Source: Thermodesulfobium narugense DSM 14796
Lineage (GTDB): Bacteria; Thermodesulfobiota; Thermodesulfobiia; Thermodesulfobiales; Thermodesulfobiaceae
Reading direction: 5' to 3'
Assembly: GCF_000212395.1 (NCBI RefSeq)
Contig: NC_015499.1
Location: forward strand, 248,001-312,000
DNA length: 64,000 bases
How positions within the stretch are numbered: position 1 is the first letter of the stretch; every line of letters begins with the position of its first letter. Shown here one piece after another: positions 40,389-49,994 of this stretch. The notes under the pieces were generated by a model. The model searched no databases. It had not been told where the DNA came from and saw nothing but the letters and a program-made list of their open reading frames with translations. A program made the translations under genes and the position numbers.

Positions 40389-42071
40389 ATGACTGATTTT
40401 GATTATATTAAAAAGCAAATTTCTATTACTGACGTTATTGGACACTACGTTCACTTAAGACAAAGAGGTAACAGTTTGGTTGGGCTTTGCCCTTTTCACA
40501 ATGAGAAAACTCCATCCTTTTACGTTAATCCAGAAAAGGGGCTTTTTTATTGTTTCGGATGCAAAGTTGGTGGAGACGTTTTTACCTTCCTTATGAAGCT
40601 TGAAAACCTTACCTTTGTTGAAGCATTTAAAAAAGCGGCTTCAATTTGTGGAGTTGAGGTTTCATCTGAATTTGAAAGTTCTTCAAAGGATCAAGTTTTA
40701 AGAGTTCTAAGAGAGGCAGGGCTATTTTTCCGAGAAAGTTTGTGGAAAGAATCGGGGAAAAATGCTTTAGAATATATGCGCTCACGAGGCTTTTCTGATG
40801 ATTTTTTGAAAGAATATGAAATCGGCTTTGTTCCAGAAGATGCAAGCGAATTAGTTGAAAGATTAAAAAAACTTTCTTTTTCTGAGGATATAATTTATAA
40901 ATCTGCAATCTTTTTAAACTTTAAGGAAGGCGTTTTAAGGCTTTCTGGAAGAGTTTCATTTCCTATAAAAAATGTAGAGAGCGAGATAGTTGCATTTGGT
41001 GGGAGGCTTATTAAAAACGATCTTGATTCCCCAAAATATCTAAATTATCCTGATACGCTTGTCTTCAGAAAAAAGAACACCCTTTTCTTAATTGATAAGG
41101 CATTTGAGCACATAAAGAGTTCGCAAAGAGTTATTCTTGTAGAGGGCTATTTAGATGCTTTGATGATGCATCAAAAAGGCTTTAGAAATACAGTTGCATC
41201 TTTGGGCACTACCCTTAATCCATCTAGTTTCAAGAGAATTGATAAACTAGTGGAAAGATTGATAATTATGTACGATTCTGATGATGCGGGAAGAATTGCT
41301 ACTAACAGACTTTTGAATATGACAGACCAGTTTAGCTGTAATTTATCTGTTGCAAGCCTTCCAGAAGGGCTGGATCCACATGATGTTTTAACAAAATATG
41401 ACAAAAGCGTAATGGAAAGAATATTGCAAAATTATATCAGCGGGGTTGATTTTAGAATTAATCTTATATTTTCTGATCCTTCTAACACAATAGAATCAAA
41501 AAGGCAAAAGTATAGGTTAGCTATTAGAGAACTGCAAAATCTTGGAGCAGAAGAGATTGAAGATTTTGTAAAAAAGGTCAGTGAAAAATTGCACGTTCCT
41601 GAATCAAGAATTTTGTCCGATTCAGAAAGAATGTCTAAAAGAAAGATGTCAGGGGAAAAAATTTTTTACAATTTGGTTAACTATTTTGATAGACACATTT
41701 TGAGAACTATTATTGAAAGACCTGATTTCTACTTTTTGCTTAAGTCTTTTGATTATTCTATGCTCTTTAACGATGAAGAGTTTTTACAAGCTGCAGAAGA
41801 GATTTTTAATATGGACAGCTTTGATATAGATGAAAATATTCTTGACCTTTCTGATAAAACAAAGGCAAAAGTAAGCCAAATTATACTAGAAGATGTACCA
41901 ATTATTCCAGACGATCAGTGGGAAGAGATATTGCAACTGGCATGGACAAGAAAAAATATGTTGCTACTAAAAGAAAACTTGTCCAAAGATAAGGATGCTA
42001 TGGTCGAATTTTTGGAATTAGCAAAAAAAGAAAAGGAGTTATCTTCAAAAATTGCAAGAATTAACGATTGA
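40389..42071 (+). CDS. dnaG: DNA primase
   Basis: DnaG makes RNA primers for replication. Residues 30-60 are the CHC2 zinc domain (C34, H37, C55, C58 in LCPFHNEKTPSFYV and GLFYCFGCKVGGD). The catalytic core has GFVPEDASELVE, GRVSFPIKN, FGGR, and the Toprim VILVEGYLDALMMHQKGF followed by MYDSDDAGRIA. The C-terminal part is the helicase-binding region. It has 560 residues, within the family range. The ATG lacks a strong ribosome site. Confidence 0.93.
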   Translation: MTDFDYIKKQISITDVIGHYVHLRQRGNSLVGLCPFHNEKTPSFYVNPEKGLFYCFGCKVGGDVFTFLMKLENLTFVEAFKKAASICGVEVSSEFESSSKDQVLRVLREAGLFFRESLWKESGKNALEYMRSRGFSDDFLKEYEIGFVPEDASELVERLKKLSFSEDIIYKSAIFLNFKEGVLRLSGRVSFPIKNVESEIVAFGGRLIKNDLDSPKYLNYPDTLVFRKKNTLFLIDKAFEHIKSSQRVILVEGYLDALMMHQKGFRNTVASLGTTLNPSSFKRIDKLVERLIIMYDSDDAGRIATNRLLNMTDQFSCNLSVASLPEGLDPHDVLTKYDKSVMERILQNYISGVDFRINLIFSDPSNTIESKRQKYRLAIRELQNLGAEEIEDFVKKVSEKLHVPESRILSDSERMSKRKMSGEKIFYNLVNYFDRHILRTIIERPDFYFLLKSFDYSMLFNDEEFLQAAEEIFNMDSFDIDENILDLSDKTKAKVSQIILEDVPIIPDDQWEEILQLAWTRKNMLLLKENLSKDKDAMVEFLELAKKEKELSSKIARIND

Positions 42072-42100
42072 TAACTTAAATGTGTTAAAAGATTAGTTGT

Positions 42101-42547
42101 ATGCTAAAGTGTGAAGGCGAAACCTTTAAAGTATCGATTAAGGACGAACAAGAGATGATTGAGTTTGGTTCTAAGATTGGATCTTGCCTTGAGAAAAAAG
42201 ATATCTTGCTTTTGGAGGGGGAGCTTGGATCTGGTAAGACCACCTTTGTGCGAGGGATAACAAAGGATGCTTTTAGCCCAAGTTTTACTCTTTTAAACAA
42301 GTATAATTTTAAAGATACTCAGATTTACCATCTTGATTTTTATAGATTAGAAAAACCTGATTATGATCTTTTTATGGAACTCGAAGAGGTTGAAGATGCT
42401 ATAGTGATCGTTGAATGGCCAAAATTTGACCTGCCAATATTCGAAAAATCTAATATTTTAAAGTTTGTTGTTTTTGAAGATCATAGAGAAGTTATTATTT
42501 GTGGGGAGAAAGCACGTGAATTTTATCAAAGCTATACTAAAAAGTAA
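42101..42547 (+). CDS. tsaE: tRNA threonylcarbamoyladenosine biosynthesis protein TsaE
   Basis: TsaE is the ATPase that works with TsaB and TsaD to add the t6A modification at A37 of tRNAs reading ANN codons. The Walker A loop is GELGSGKTT at residues 40-48. It is followed by FSPSFTLLNKY, the Walker B-like YHLDFYRLEKPDYDLF and VIVEWPKF. The 148 residues are normal in size. tsaB and rimI follow directly, the classical order. Confidence 0.93.
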   Translation: MLKCEGETFKVSIKDEQEMIEFGSKIGSCLEKKDILLLEGELGSGKTTFVRGITKDAFSPSFTLLNKYNFKDTQIYHLDFYRLEKPDYDLFMELEEVEDAIVIVEWPKFDLPIFEKSNILKFVVFEDHREVIICGEKAREFYQSYTKK

Positions 42548-42552
42548 TCTTA

Positions 42553-43155
42553 ATGAATATTATGAATAGAAAAAATAAGTTCTTTATAGCGCACATTAAC
42601 GATGAAACCTATTTCTTACTAGATAATGGGGAAAACATTAAAGATTACAGTTTTAAGGGGCACTTATCAGATCAACTCCATCTAAAATTTAAACAGTTTT
42701 TGGATTTGTATGGCTTTAATCTAAACGATATTGATTCAATTTATGTATCAAGAGGACCCGGCTCTTTTACCGCTCTGAGAACAGTTATATTATTTGCCAA
42801 AACTTTATGCCTATGCCTTAGGACAAAACTTTTTTCGGCGAATATTTTTGAGATTTTTTTATATGGCACAGATTCTTCAAAAGAAATTCAAAACATAGCT
42901 CTTTTTTCTAAAAAAAACAGCTACTATCTGGCGAAAGTTGTTTCAACTAAAGGTCTTTGTGGATATAATCTAGTTGCAGAGGAAAAGTTAAACGATCTGT
43001 GTGGTCTTTTTATAGGAAATAACCCTTTTAAAAATTTTAAGAGCGTTTCTTTCAAAGACATAAAAATAAATTTCAATGTTTTTAGAGAAGAAGATGTGTA
43101 TAGCTTTGAGCCTGAATATGGGATTGATCTCAATGTTAAGGTCTTCAGTCGATAG
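42553..43155 (+). CDS. tsaB: tRNA threonylcarbamoyladenosine biosynthesis protein TsaB (divergent)
   Basis: TsaB is the inactive ASKHA-fold partner that positions TsaD in t6A synthesis. The 200-residue protein retains the family signature SRGPGSFTALRTVILFAKTLC near the middle, while the rest is divergent and the start of the fold is poorly conserved. Identification rests on that motif, length and position between tsaE and rimI. tsaD is not in this window. Confidence 0.83.
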   Translation: MNIMNRKNKFFIAHINDETYFLLDNGENIKDYSFKGHLSDQLHLKFKQFLDLYGFNLNDIDSIYVSRGPGSFTALRTVILFAKTLCLCLRTKLFSANIFEIFLYGTDSSKEIQNIALFSKKNSYYLAKVVSTKGLCGYNLVAEEKLNDLCGLFIGNNPFKNFKSVSFKDIKINFNVFREEDVYSFEPEYGIDLNVKVFSR

Positions 43156-43168
43156 AATTTGAGTTACT

Positions 43169-43642
43169 ATGGATATAAAAAATACAGATTCTTTTAAAGT
43201 AGACTTTTCGAAAGTTGATATTATTCCTGCAACTCTCTCTCATTGCGAAAGCTTAATGGAATTTGGCAGAGAACTGCCATCCTTTTATTCGAATATAGAG
43301 TTTCTAAAAAAAGATTTATTTGATCCTTTAAAATGTTTTTTTGTAGCGATTTATGAAGATCTGGTGGTTGGTTTTATTTCATTCTTCAAGTTATATGACG
43401 AGATTCATCTTGCTTATATATATGTGAAGAGAGATTTTAGAAATTTCGGTTTGGGAAAGAGACTCTTCAAATTTGCTTATGACAAGTTTTATCTTAAAGG
43501 AAAAGAGATATGGCTTGAAGTAGAAACTACGAATACAGCTGCTTGTCTTTTTTATACTAAACTGGGCTTTAGGATAGTATATAAGAGAAAGAATTATTAT
43601 GGAGAAAACAAAGACGCCTGGATAATGAAGAGAGAAGCTTAA
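43169..43642 (+). CDS. GNAT acetyltransferase, RimI-like
   Basis: A 157-residue GNAT-fold N-acetyltransferase. The acetyl-CoA loop is KRDFRNFGLGKRLF, preceded by IHLAYIYV. EIWLEVETTNTAACLFYTKLGFRIVYKRKNYYG is read across residues 111-143 and gives the RimI-type C-terminal motif with the Asn and Tyr pair. RimI acetylates the N-terminal Ala of ribosomal protein S18 in enterobacteria; the target here is not known. It ends the tsaE-tsaB-rimI unit and converges on mfd with 3 bases between stops. Confidence 0.88.
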   Translation: MDIKNTDSFKVDFSKVDIIPATLSHCESLMEFGRELPSFYSNIEFLKKDLFDPLKCFFVAIYEDLVVGFISFFKLYDEIHLAYIYVKRDFRNFGLGKRLFKFAYDKFYLKGKEIWLEVETTNTAACLFYTKLGFRIVYKRKNYYGENKDAWIMKREA

Positions 43643-43645
43643 GAA

Positions 43646-46600
43646 TTAACTTGAGAGCGATGAAAGTATTGAAATAGCAAAGCCCAATGAATCAATTGGG
43701 CTGGTCGGCCTAACTACTATTTCTTCTTTTGTAGATTTGACAAAGAAGCCATTCTTTTTAATTTTTTCAAGAAAGTTGGTAGTATTTGGAGCTATTTTTA
43801 TGCTGTCTTTTAAGATACTTAATTCCTTTATTCCAATTTTTGTGGCTTTTAGTTTTATTAACGTCAGCAAGAAAAGATTTGATAGTTCTTTTGGCATTTT
43901 TCCAAATCTGTCTTCAATTTCTTCTTGCAATGAAAAAAGTTCTTCTTCACTGTCAACCCTTTGAAGCCTTTTGTAAAGATCAATTCTTAATCCCTCTTCG
44001 TTTATATAATTTTTGTCTATATAGAGTTCAATTTCAGCTCTTACCCTAGTAAATTCCTTGGCTGTCCCTTTTATTCTTGCAAGCTCTTCTGCTATCATCT
44101 CTGTGAATAGTTCAACTCCAATATTTTCCATGTGCCCGTGTTGTTCTGTTCCCAATACGTTTCCAGTTCCTCTTATTTCCATGTCTTTCAGACTAATATT
44201 AAAACCGCTAACTAGTGCAGAGTTCATTTGGATGGTTTGTAATCTTCTTTTTGCGTCTTCTGTAATCTTTTTGTCAGAACTGTATAAAAAGTATGCATAA
44301 CCTTGTTTGAAACTCCTACCTACCCTGCCTCTTAGTTGATAAAGCTCAGAAAGTCCAAATAGATCTGCGTTGTTTATAATTATGGTATTTACCTCTGGGA
44401 TATCTAAGCCAGATTCTAATATTGCTGTTGATATGAGAAGGTCTATTTCTTTGTTTAAAAATCTTTCTAAGGTTGTTGATATCTCTTGAGGGCTTTTTTG
44501 ACCATGTAATACTGCACAACTAACATTTCCTACTATACTTTCTATCTTCTCTTTCAAATTATTTAAATTAGAAATTCTTGCATCGACGACAAAAATTTGA
44601 CCCCCTCTGTCAAGCTCTCTTAATATGGCTTCTCTAACAATTGTGTCTTTAAAGGGTGAGACTATTGTTCGAATTGGCATTCTGTTTTTTGGTGGGGTAA
44701 AGATGGTTGATATATCCCTTAGGCCGCTTAATGCCATATTTAAAGTTCTGGGTATAGGCGTTGCAGATAAAGACAACACATCCAGTTCTGTTCTTAACTT
44801 CTTGAATTGTTCTTTTTGCATGACGCCAAACTTTTGTTCTTCATCTATAATTAATAAACCCAAATTTTTAAATTTTATACCTTTTGACAATAGCGAGTGT
44901 GTTCCAATAATGATATCTATTTTATTCTCTTTCAAATCTTCTAGGATTTTATTTTTGTTTCCTGATCTGGAAATCCTTGACAAAACTTCTACTCTTACCC
45001 CAAGGGGGTCAAATCTATTTTTGAAAGTTCTATAGTGTTGATCGGCTAATAGTGTGGTAGGAGCAAGTAACGCAACTTGTCTTGATGCTAACACTGCCCT
45101 ATATGCTGCTCTTATTGCTATTTCTGTTTTTCCGAAGCCAGCATCAGCTACTATTAATCTATCCATTGGGTATGGCTTTGACATATCTATAAAAACATCC
45201 TCAATAGCTCTTTCTTGATCTGGGGTTTCCTCATAGCCAAAACTCTCTTTCAGCTCTAATTCTTCTATTGTAGGGTTTTTGCTATTTGAATATATTGGTC
45301 TTTGAACGTTTCGTCTTGAAGCTTCTATAAAAACTATTTCATGAGCTATTTTTTCTGCAAAATCTTTGGCTCTTTTTTTCTTTGAAGTCCAATCGTTCGA
45401 CCTTAAACTGGAAAGTTCTGCATCGTCTGGACCAATATATTTTGATAGTCTGGTAAATTCTTCAACAGGGATGTATAGGATGTCGCCATCCTTGTATAGG
45501 ATTTGCGCGTATTCTCTTTGAATCTTGGTAAAGTTCATGAGCTTTAATCCGATAAATCTTCCTATTCCGTGATCTGTGTGCACTACCAGATCGTTGTACT
45601 GAAGTTCCTGGAGGCTAGATATATTTTTATGTCTTGTTATTTTTTCTTTTGTTTGCTTTGTAGAAAACTCTTGTGAGGTAAAGATTATTAAATTTTCTTT
45701 GATGCTGTATTTTTTTGTTATTTCTTTGTTTATACCTAATATCTCTATGCCTGCTGGATAATTTCTCTCTGAAAATATTAATTGAGTGTTTTCCAAGTCT
45801 TTTAAGTAGTCAGGTATATGATTCATAGATATTTCTACTGTGTAATTGGCATTTAAGTACCAATTAAGAGTGTTTTTTACGTCTTCAGGTCGTCCTCTTG
45901 GTAAAAGAGGAGCTGTTTTAACCTCTTTTGAAAGAGGTTTAATTAGCTCTGTGTTAAAATCAATTATTTTGAAGCGCTCGTCCAAATTAAAATCCTTTGT
46001 AGCCAAATTTTCAGGATTCCCTATTAACTTGTAAACAAAGGATGGCATCTTGACATATATTTTGTTTTCAATCTGAAAGCTTCTTAATTTTTCAATCTCC
46101 TGTAGAAGTCTTGTTGCTTCTGATTGAACTTGATCTTTATCAACGAAAAAGATGGTGTCAAAGTCATCTAAAATGAATTGTAGGTCATTTTTAAAGTATA
46201 GATAATTCTCAATGCCAGAAAAGTTGATGTCATTTTCTATATTCTTTATTTCTTCTGAAATAATATCTCTTTCTTCCTTTGATAGGGCATTGAAAAACTT
46301 TCTGATCTTTTCTTTTTCATCTGGTAAAAATTTTAGTGCTTCTATAACAATTAAATTGAAGCTATCAACTTCTTTGATAGTCCTTTGATCTTCTGGGTTG
46401 AAATATTTTATTGCGCTGATAGTATTATCGCTGAAGATTAATCTGATTGGATCTTCTGAGTAGAATGGGAAAACGTCTAAAAGCATTCCTCTTACTGCAA
46501 AATCTCCGGGCAATTCACATAGGCTCTTTCTTGTATAGTTCTTGCTTAGTAAGTTTATTAGTTCTTCTCTATCAATTTCTATATTTTTTTTCAGAAAAAA

Positions 46601-46981
46601 GCGTTGGAAATTATCTTCTTTGGGGGAAAGTATAGCCTTTACAGAACTTATCAACGGGGCATCTTTCTTTTGTGCGATTATTCTTTGGGAGATTATTCTA
46701 AAAGATGGGGAGAGTCTTTCGCCAAAAAGGATATCCCATGCTGGATACAATAAAAAATTAAATCCTTCTTCTGAATCAATTTTTGAACTTCTTTTAAGCA
46801 AATTATAGGCATCGTGAGAGACTTTCTCGTTTTTATATACAAAGAGAGCCTTTTTATTTTTTTGTGCAAAGTAATGTACCAGAAACAAAGATGTTTCAAA
46901 TTGTATGTTGATTATTTTGTTTTTGTAGTTTGTTGTGCATTTTTCAAGAACGCTGTTAAAGAATTCATCTAAAAATTTCAA
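43646..46981 (-). CDS. mfd: Transcription-repair coupling factor
   Basis: Mfd removes RNA polymerase stalled at DNA lesions and recruits UvrA. The 1111 residues show the UvrB-like N-terminal region (LYPAWDILFGERLSP, LPGDFAVRGMLLDVFPF), the CarD-type polymerase-binding domain (LQYNDLVVHTDHGIGRFIGL), and the translocase core with DAGFGKTE near residue 610. The DEEQKFGV box lies near 712, then SATPIPRTLNMALSG and QLRGRVGRSFKQGYAYF. The C-terminal regulatory domain is present. The TTG start is the last gene of a minus-strand run after pth. Confidence 0.95.
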   Translation of the reverse strand: MKFLDEFFNSVLEKCTTNYKNKIINIQFETSLFLVHYFAQKNKKALFVYKNEKVSHDAYNLLKRSSKIDSEEGFNFLLYPAWDILFGERLSPSFRIISQRIIAQKKDAPLISSVKAILSPKEDNFQRFFLKKNIEIDREELINLLSKNYTRKSLCELPGDFAVRGMLLDVFPFYSEDPIRLIFSDNTISAIKYFNPEDQRTIKEVDSFNLIVIEALKFLPDEKEKIRKFFNALSKEERDIISEEIKNIENDINFSGIENYLYFKNDLQFILDDFDTIFFVDKDQVQSEATRLLQEIEKLRSFQIENKIYVKMPSFVYKLIGNPENLATKDFNLDERFKIIDFNTELIKPLSKEVKTAPLLPRGRPEDVKNTLNWYLNANYTVEISMNHIPDYLKDLENTQLIFSERNYPAGIEILGINKEITKKYSIKENLIIFTSQEFSTKQTKEKITRHKNISSLQELQYNDLVVHTDHGIGRFIGLKLMNFTKIQREYAQILYKDGDILYIPVEEFTRLSKYIGPDDAELSSLRSNDWTSKKKRAKDFAEKIAHEIVFIEASRRNVQRPIYSNSKNPTIEELELKESFGYEETPDQERAIEDVFIDMSKPYPMDRLIVADAGFGKTEIAIRAAYRAVLASRQVALLAPTTLLADQHYRTFKNRFDPLGVRVEVLSRISRSGNKNKILEDLKENKIDIIIGTHSLLSKGIKFKNLGLLIIDEEQKFGVMQKEQFKKLRTELDVLSLSATPIPRTLNMALSGLRDISTIFTPPKNRMPIRTIVSPFKDTIVREAILRELDRGGQIFVVDARISNLNNLKEKIESIVGNVSCAVLHGQKSPQEISTTLERFLNKEIDLLISTAILESGLDIPEVNTIIINNADLFGLSELYQLRGRVGRSFKQGYAYFLYSSDKKITEDAKRRLQTIQMNSALVSGFNISLKDMEIRGTGNVLGTEQHGHMENIGVELFTEMIAEELARIKGTAKEFTRVRAEIELYIDKNYINEEGLRIDLYKRLQRVDSEEELFSLQEEIEDRFGKMPKELSNLFLLTLIKLKATKIGIKELSILKDSIKIAPNTTNFLEKIKKNGFFVKSTKEEIVVRPTSPIDSLGFAISILSSLSS

Positions 46982-47019
46982 TTAGCCTATCCTCTTTCTA
47001 ATATCTTTTTTTATAATTG

Positions 47020-47598
47020 TTAAGAGACGATCTTAACTTTTCCACACTTCATAAGAGCTTCATTTTCTCCTCTTTCAAGAAATATTTCAAGACACATTGC
47101 TGCACTTTCAAAAATTTTGGGAAGGTATGAAAGCTCAGCATCGTCAAAATTTGAAAGAACCCAATCTTTTGGTTTTACACCATCTTTTCTTCCTATGCCA
47201 ATCTTTATCCTTGGGATCAGTTGAGTCCCAAGCTCTTCTATAATTGATTCCATTCCTTTATGACCTGCTGAGCTACCTTTTGGCCTAAATCTAATTGTTT
47301 TAAAGTCTAAGTCTAAATCGTCGTATATGACTATTATATTTTTGTGAGCAATTTTATAAAAGTCTGAAACTCTTTTTACTGCAATTCCAGATCTGTTCAT
47401 ATATGTATCAGGTTTGAGAAATATTAAACTGTTGATTTTTGCTTCAAATCCTGAAAATTTGAAACCAAGATTTTCGGATAAAAAATCCAAAAACAAAAAG
47501 CCAACGTTATGTCTGGTTAGAGCATATTCTTTGCCTATGTTTCCAAGTCCTACTATTAAATATAACTCTTGTTTCGTTGACAATCTGATTAAACTCAC
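47020..47598 (-). CDS. pth: Peptidyl-tRNA hydrolase
   Basis: Pth frees tRNA from peptidyl-tRNA that drops off ribosomes. Motifs are LIVGLGNIGKEYALTRHNVGF with the catalytic H30, FLKPDTYMNRSG, IYDDLDLDFKTIRFRPKGSSAGHKGM and IKIGIGR. The 192 residues are normal. It overlaps the upstream exchanger gene by 4 bases and is followed by mfd; pth-mfd is a common order. Confidence 0.95.
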   Translation of the reverse strand: MSLIRLSTKQELYLIVGLGNIGKEYALTRHNVGFLFLDFLSENLGFKFSGFEAKINSLIFLKPDTYMNRSGIAVKRVSDFYKIAHKNIIVIYDDLDLDFKTIRFRPKGSSAGHKGMESIIEELGTQLIPRIKIGIGRKDGVKPKDWVLSNFDDAELSYLPKIFESAAMCLEIFLERGENEALMKCGKVKIVS

Positions 47599-48581
47599 AA
47601 TCTAGCTCCAGAATTTAAAGATATCAAAATATAGATAACGTATAAAATAAAGTTTAAAAACAATAATTTTGGATTTATACTTCCCCTTTTGATAAGAGAA
47701 TACAAGTATAATGAAGAAAAGATTGTTATGAAACACAAAGTGAAAGCCTTTTCATCCAACTGCCACTTGCTTAAGATTAGACCTACCATTATAGGAAAGG
47801 AGGATTGAAATACCATTGCTCCTGTAATGTTTGAAATTGCCAGATGATCTTTCCCTTTAATTATCCAAGAAATTGAGTTAAACTTTTCTGGCAGCTCAGT
47901 AGCTATGGGAGAGAGTATTACTGAAACTATAAAAGGACTGAGCCCAATAATTTTTGATATAGATTCAATGCTTGTTACAAAAAAATAAGATGATAATAAA
48001 ATTCCACACAAGCCAATTCCCAGTTGTAAAAATACAAGAAGGTTACCAGGTTCTTTTGATTTAAAAAACAAAAGTGGGTGCAAGTCTTCTTCTTCAAACC
48101 CCTCGTCCTTTTTGAAAACCATATATATATAAAATAGGTATGATATCAGAAAAAATATTGCAAAAAAATACTTTAATGTAATTGCAAAAACTGATATAAA
48201 GAGAGCTATAGAGAAGTTAAATATGAAAAATTTTATATCTAAGAGTATTGCATCCTTTTTAAAGTTGAGATTTTTATTATCTTTTCTAAAAAAAGCAGGT
48301 ATTGCCAGGAGAGAAAAGGTTAGAGTTGAAAGCATAAGAGGAGCACCTAAGATTGCTCCAATACCAATTTCCTCTTTTGAAGCATGTGAAGGTAGGGTTA
48401 TGAGAGCTATTATTGGGACAATTGTTTCTGGAAGAGCAGTTGAAACAGCGCTAAACACGCTTCCAACTACAGAATGCCCAAAATTTAAATTTTTTCCGAG
48501 CCATTCTACAGCGTTTGTAAATAGTTCACAAAATGCTAATATAGCAAGTAAAGATAAAATTAAAGTCAAAAACTCCATCAT
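47595..48581 (-). CDS. CaCA-family sodium/calcium exchanger-like membrane protein
   Basis: A 328-residue protein with about ten membrane segments and two alpha repeats typical of cation/calcium exchangers: SAVSTALPETIVPIIAL in the first half and SPIATELPEKFNSI in the second, each with the conserved acidic residue after the proline. A charged loop in the middle (KKDEGFEEEDLHPL) separates the halves. The ion cannot be told. Two ATG codons in tandem start it. It lies 18 bases after the acetyltransferase gene. Confidence 0.85.
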   Translation of the reverse strand: MMEFLTLILSLLAILAFCELFTNAVEWLGKNLNFGHSVVGSVFSAVSTALPETIVPIIALITLPSHASKEEIGIGAILGAPLMLSTLTFSLLAIPAFFRKDNKNLNFKKDAILLDIKFFIFNFSIALFISVFAITLKYFFAIFFLISYLFYIYMVFKKDEGFEEEDLHPLLFFKSKEPGNLLVFLQLGIGLCGILLSSYFFVTSIESISKIIGLSPFIVSVILSPIATELPEKFNSISWIIKGKDHLAISNITGAMVFQSSFPIMVGLILSKWQLDEKAFTLCFITIFSSLYLYSLIKRGSINPKLLFLNFILYVIYILISLNSGARL

Positions 48582-48599
48582 CGAAATTTAGAATCTTTT

Positions 48600-49052
48600 T
48601 TATATTTTTCTAATCATCGCAACTTCATCACAATCAGGAAACTTTGGGCACTTTACACATTCAGACCATATTTTTTGCGGAAGATGTGACTTATCTACTA
48701 TTTCAAAACCTATTGATTTAAAAAAGACTACTTGATACGTTAAAGCAAACACCTTTTTTAGCTTAAGTTGCCGTGCTTCTTCAATCAAAAAATTTACAAT
48801 TTCTTTTCCTAACCCCTTTCTCTGATATTCACTATTTACACACAAACTTCTTATTTCTGCAATATCTTCCCAAAAGATGTGAAGTGCGCCGCAACCGCAG
48901 ATTTTCCCATCAATTTCTAACACGCAAAAGTCTCTTATGCATTCATAAATGTCCGAAAGAGGCCTTATGAGCATAAGATTTTGTTTTGCAAAGCCTTCTA
49001 TTAATGTCTTTATCTTTTTTGCGTCGTCGATCCTGGCTTTTCTAATAATAAT
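48600..49052 (-). CDS. ArgA-like GNAT acetyltransferase with a probable AUU start codon
   Basis: A GNAT protein similar to short N-acetylglutamate synthases. The core is FWEDIAEIRSLCVNSEYQRKGLGKEIV, with YQVVFFKSIGFEIVDKSHLPQKIWSECVKCPKFPDC at the C-terminus; the Cys-rich end is typical of this subgroup. The first ATG in frame (48974) would lack the N-terminal strand. The frame continues upstream as IRKARIDDAKKIKTLIEGFAKQNL, a clear match to the family start, and reaches AGGAGG with 6 bases to three ATT codons at 49052-49044. No ATG, GTG or TTG is available there, so initiation at AUU is inferred. The protein then has about 150 residues. Confidence 0.85.
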   Translation of the reverse strand: MIIRKARIDDAKKIKTLIEGFAKQNLMLIRPLSDIYECIRDFCVLEIDGKICGCGALHIFWEDIAEIRSLCVNSEYQRKGLGKEIVNFLIEEARQLKLKKVFALTYQVVFFKSIGFEIVDKSHLPQKIWSECVKCPKFPDCDEVAMIRKI

Positions 49053-49078
49053 TTTTGTCCTCCTAAAAATTAATTGTT

Positions 49079-49432
49079 TTATGTAATAAGGGCAACTGCT
49101 ACCGAATAATCTTTTTCGTGAGATATAGAAACTAATATTTCTAAACTAGATAATTCTATATCATTGGCATGTATTTTTACAGTTACTCCTTCATCCCTTT
49201 TGCCAATTATTTCTATTTGTTTCATCTCCAATCTTGTAAAACAGTGTTGATAAATGGCTTTTATGCAAGCTTCTTTTGCTGCAAACCTTGCAGAAAGACA
49301 TTCTATATAAGTTTTTTTACTTAGGCAATATTCTATCTCGCTTTTTGTAAATATTTTTTCTAGGAATTTAGACTTATATTTATTTAACGCTCTTTCTATT
49401 CTTTTGTTACTAACTATATCGATTCCTATCAA
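49079..49432 (-). CDS. acpS: Holo-[acyl-carrier-protein] synthase
   Basis: AcpS moves phosphopantetheine from coenzyme A to acyl carrier protein. The 117 residues show MIGIDIVSNKRIERAL with the metal-binding Asp, IFTKSEIEYCLSK, and SARFAAKEACIKAI with the second metal ligand Glu. The C-terminal VSISHEKDYSVAVAL is also characteristic. The start overlaps the previous gene by 4 bases. Confidence 0.93.
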   Translation of the reverse strand: MIGIDIVSNKRIERALNKYKSKFLEKIFTKSEIEYCLSKKTYIECLSARFAAKEACIKAIYQHCFTRLEMKQIEIIGKRDEGVTVKIHANDIELSSLEILVSISHEKDYSVAVALIT

Positions 49433-49848
49433 TCTTTCTCCTTTGTATTTCTTATTCTTTTGGGATCAAGGAGCTCTCTTTCATTAAGGTTTATATAAGG
49501 AAAGAGTTTTTCAGTAATTTGGGGTACATAGATAATAACTTCCTTTTTTGCAGTTTTGAAAAAATTTCTTAGTTTATTTATAATTTCACAGCTTTCATCT
49601 TCAGAATCTAACATTTGTAAAAATTTTGAATTCTTTAAAAGAAAATCTTTGAACTCAATTTTCTCATTGCTTTTTTTCCAGAGCGTTCTTAATTCCTTTA
49701 TTTCTAAACCTGGTAAATTTTTTTCTATATATGCAATGGCAAATTCTATTATAAAGAAACTCGAACTATCAAGTGGGCATAACATAGAATATAGCAAAAG
49801 ATAGTCCTCAATAGCGTTTATAAACATATGTGAAATTTTGTAATTCAT
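49429..49848 (-). CDS. Conserved-looking hypothetical protein
   Basis: A 139-residue, mostly helical, soluble protein that I do not recognise. It has no cysteine cluster or nucleotide motif. The centre (GLEIKELRTLWKKSNEKIEFKDFLLKNS) is charged and helical. It is real by its coupling: its stop overlaps the acpS start by 4 bases and it opens the minus-strand run leading to acpS, acetyltransferase, exchanger, pth and mfd. It faces infC across a 146-base divergent region. Confidence 0.65.
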   Translation of the reverse strand: MNYKISHMFINAIEDYLLLYSMLCPLDSSSFFIIEFAIAYIEKNLPGLEIKELRTLWKKSNEKIEFKDFLLKNSKFLQMLDSEDESCEIINKLRNFFKTAKKEVIIYVPQITEKLFPYINLNERELLDPKRIRNTKEKD

Positions 49849-49994
49849 AGTTTATATTATTATAGATTATAAGAATTAATTGTTGTTATTTTTTTTATTT
49901 TCTCGTATAATCAAATATATTTTAATTTGAGTTGCTTTTGTTTATAATTTAGGTTAAAATTATTGTCTTATATTTAAATTCGGAGGTGAACGTT
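49849..49994. promoter_or_regulatory. Divergent promoter region between the acpS-mfd run and infC
   Basis: A 146-base AT-rich region that must hold promoters for both directions. TATAAT at 49943-49948 is a reasonable -10 box toward infC, with no clear -35 box at 17 bases. Confidence 0.4.
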
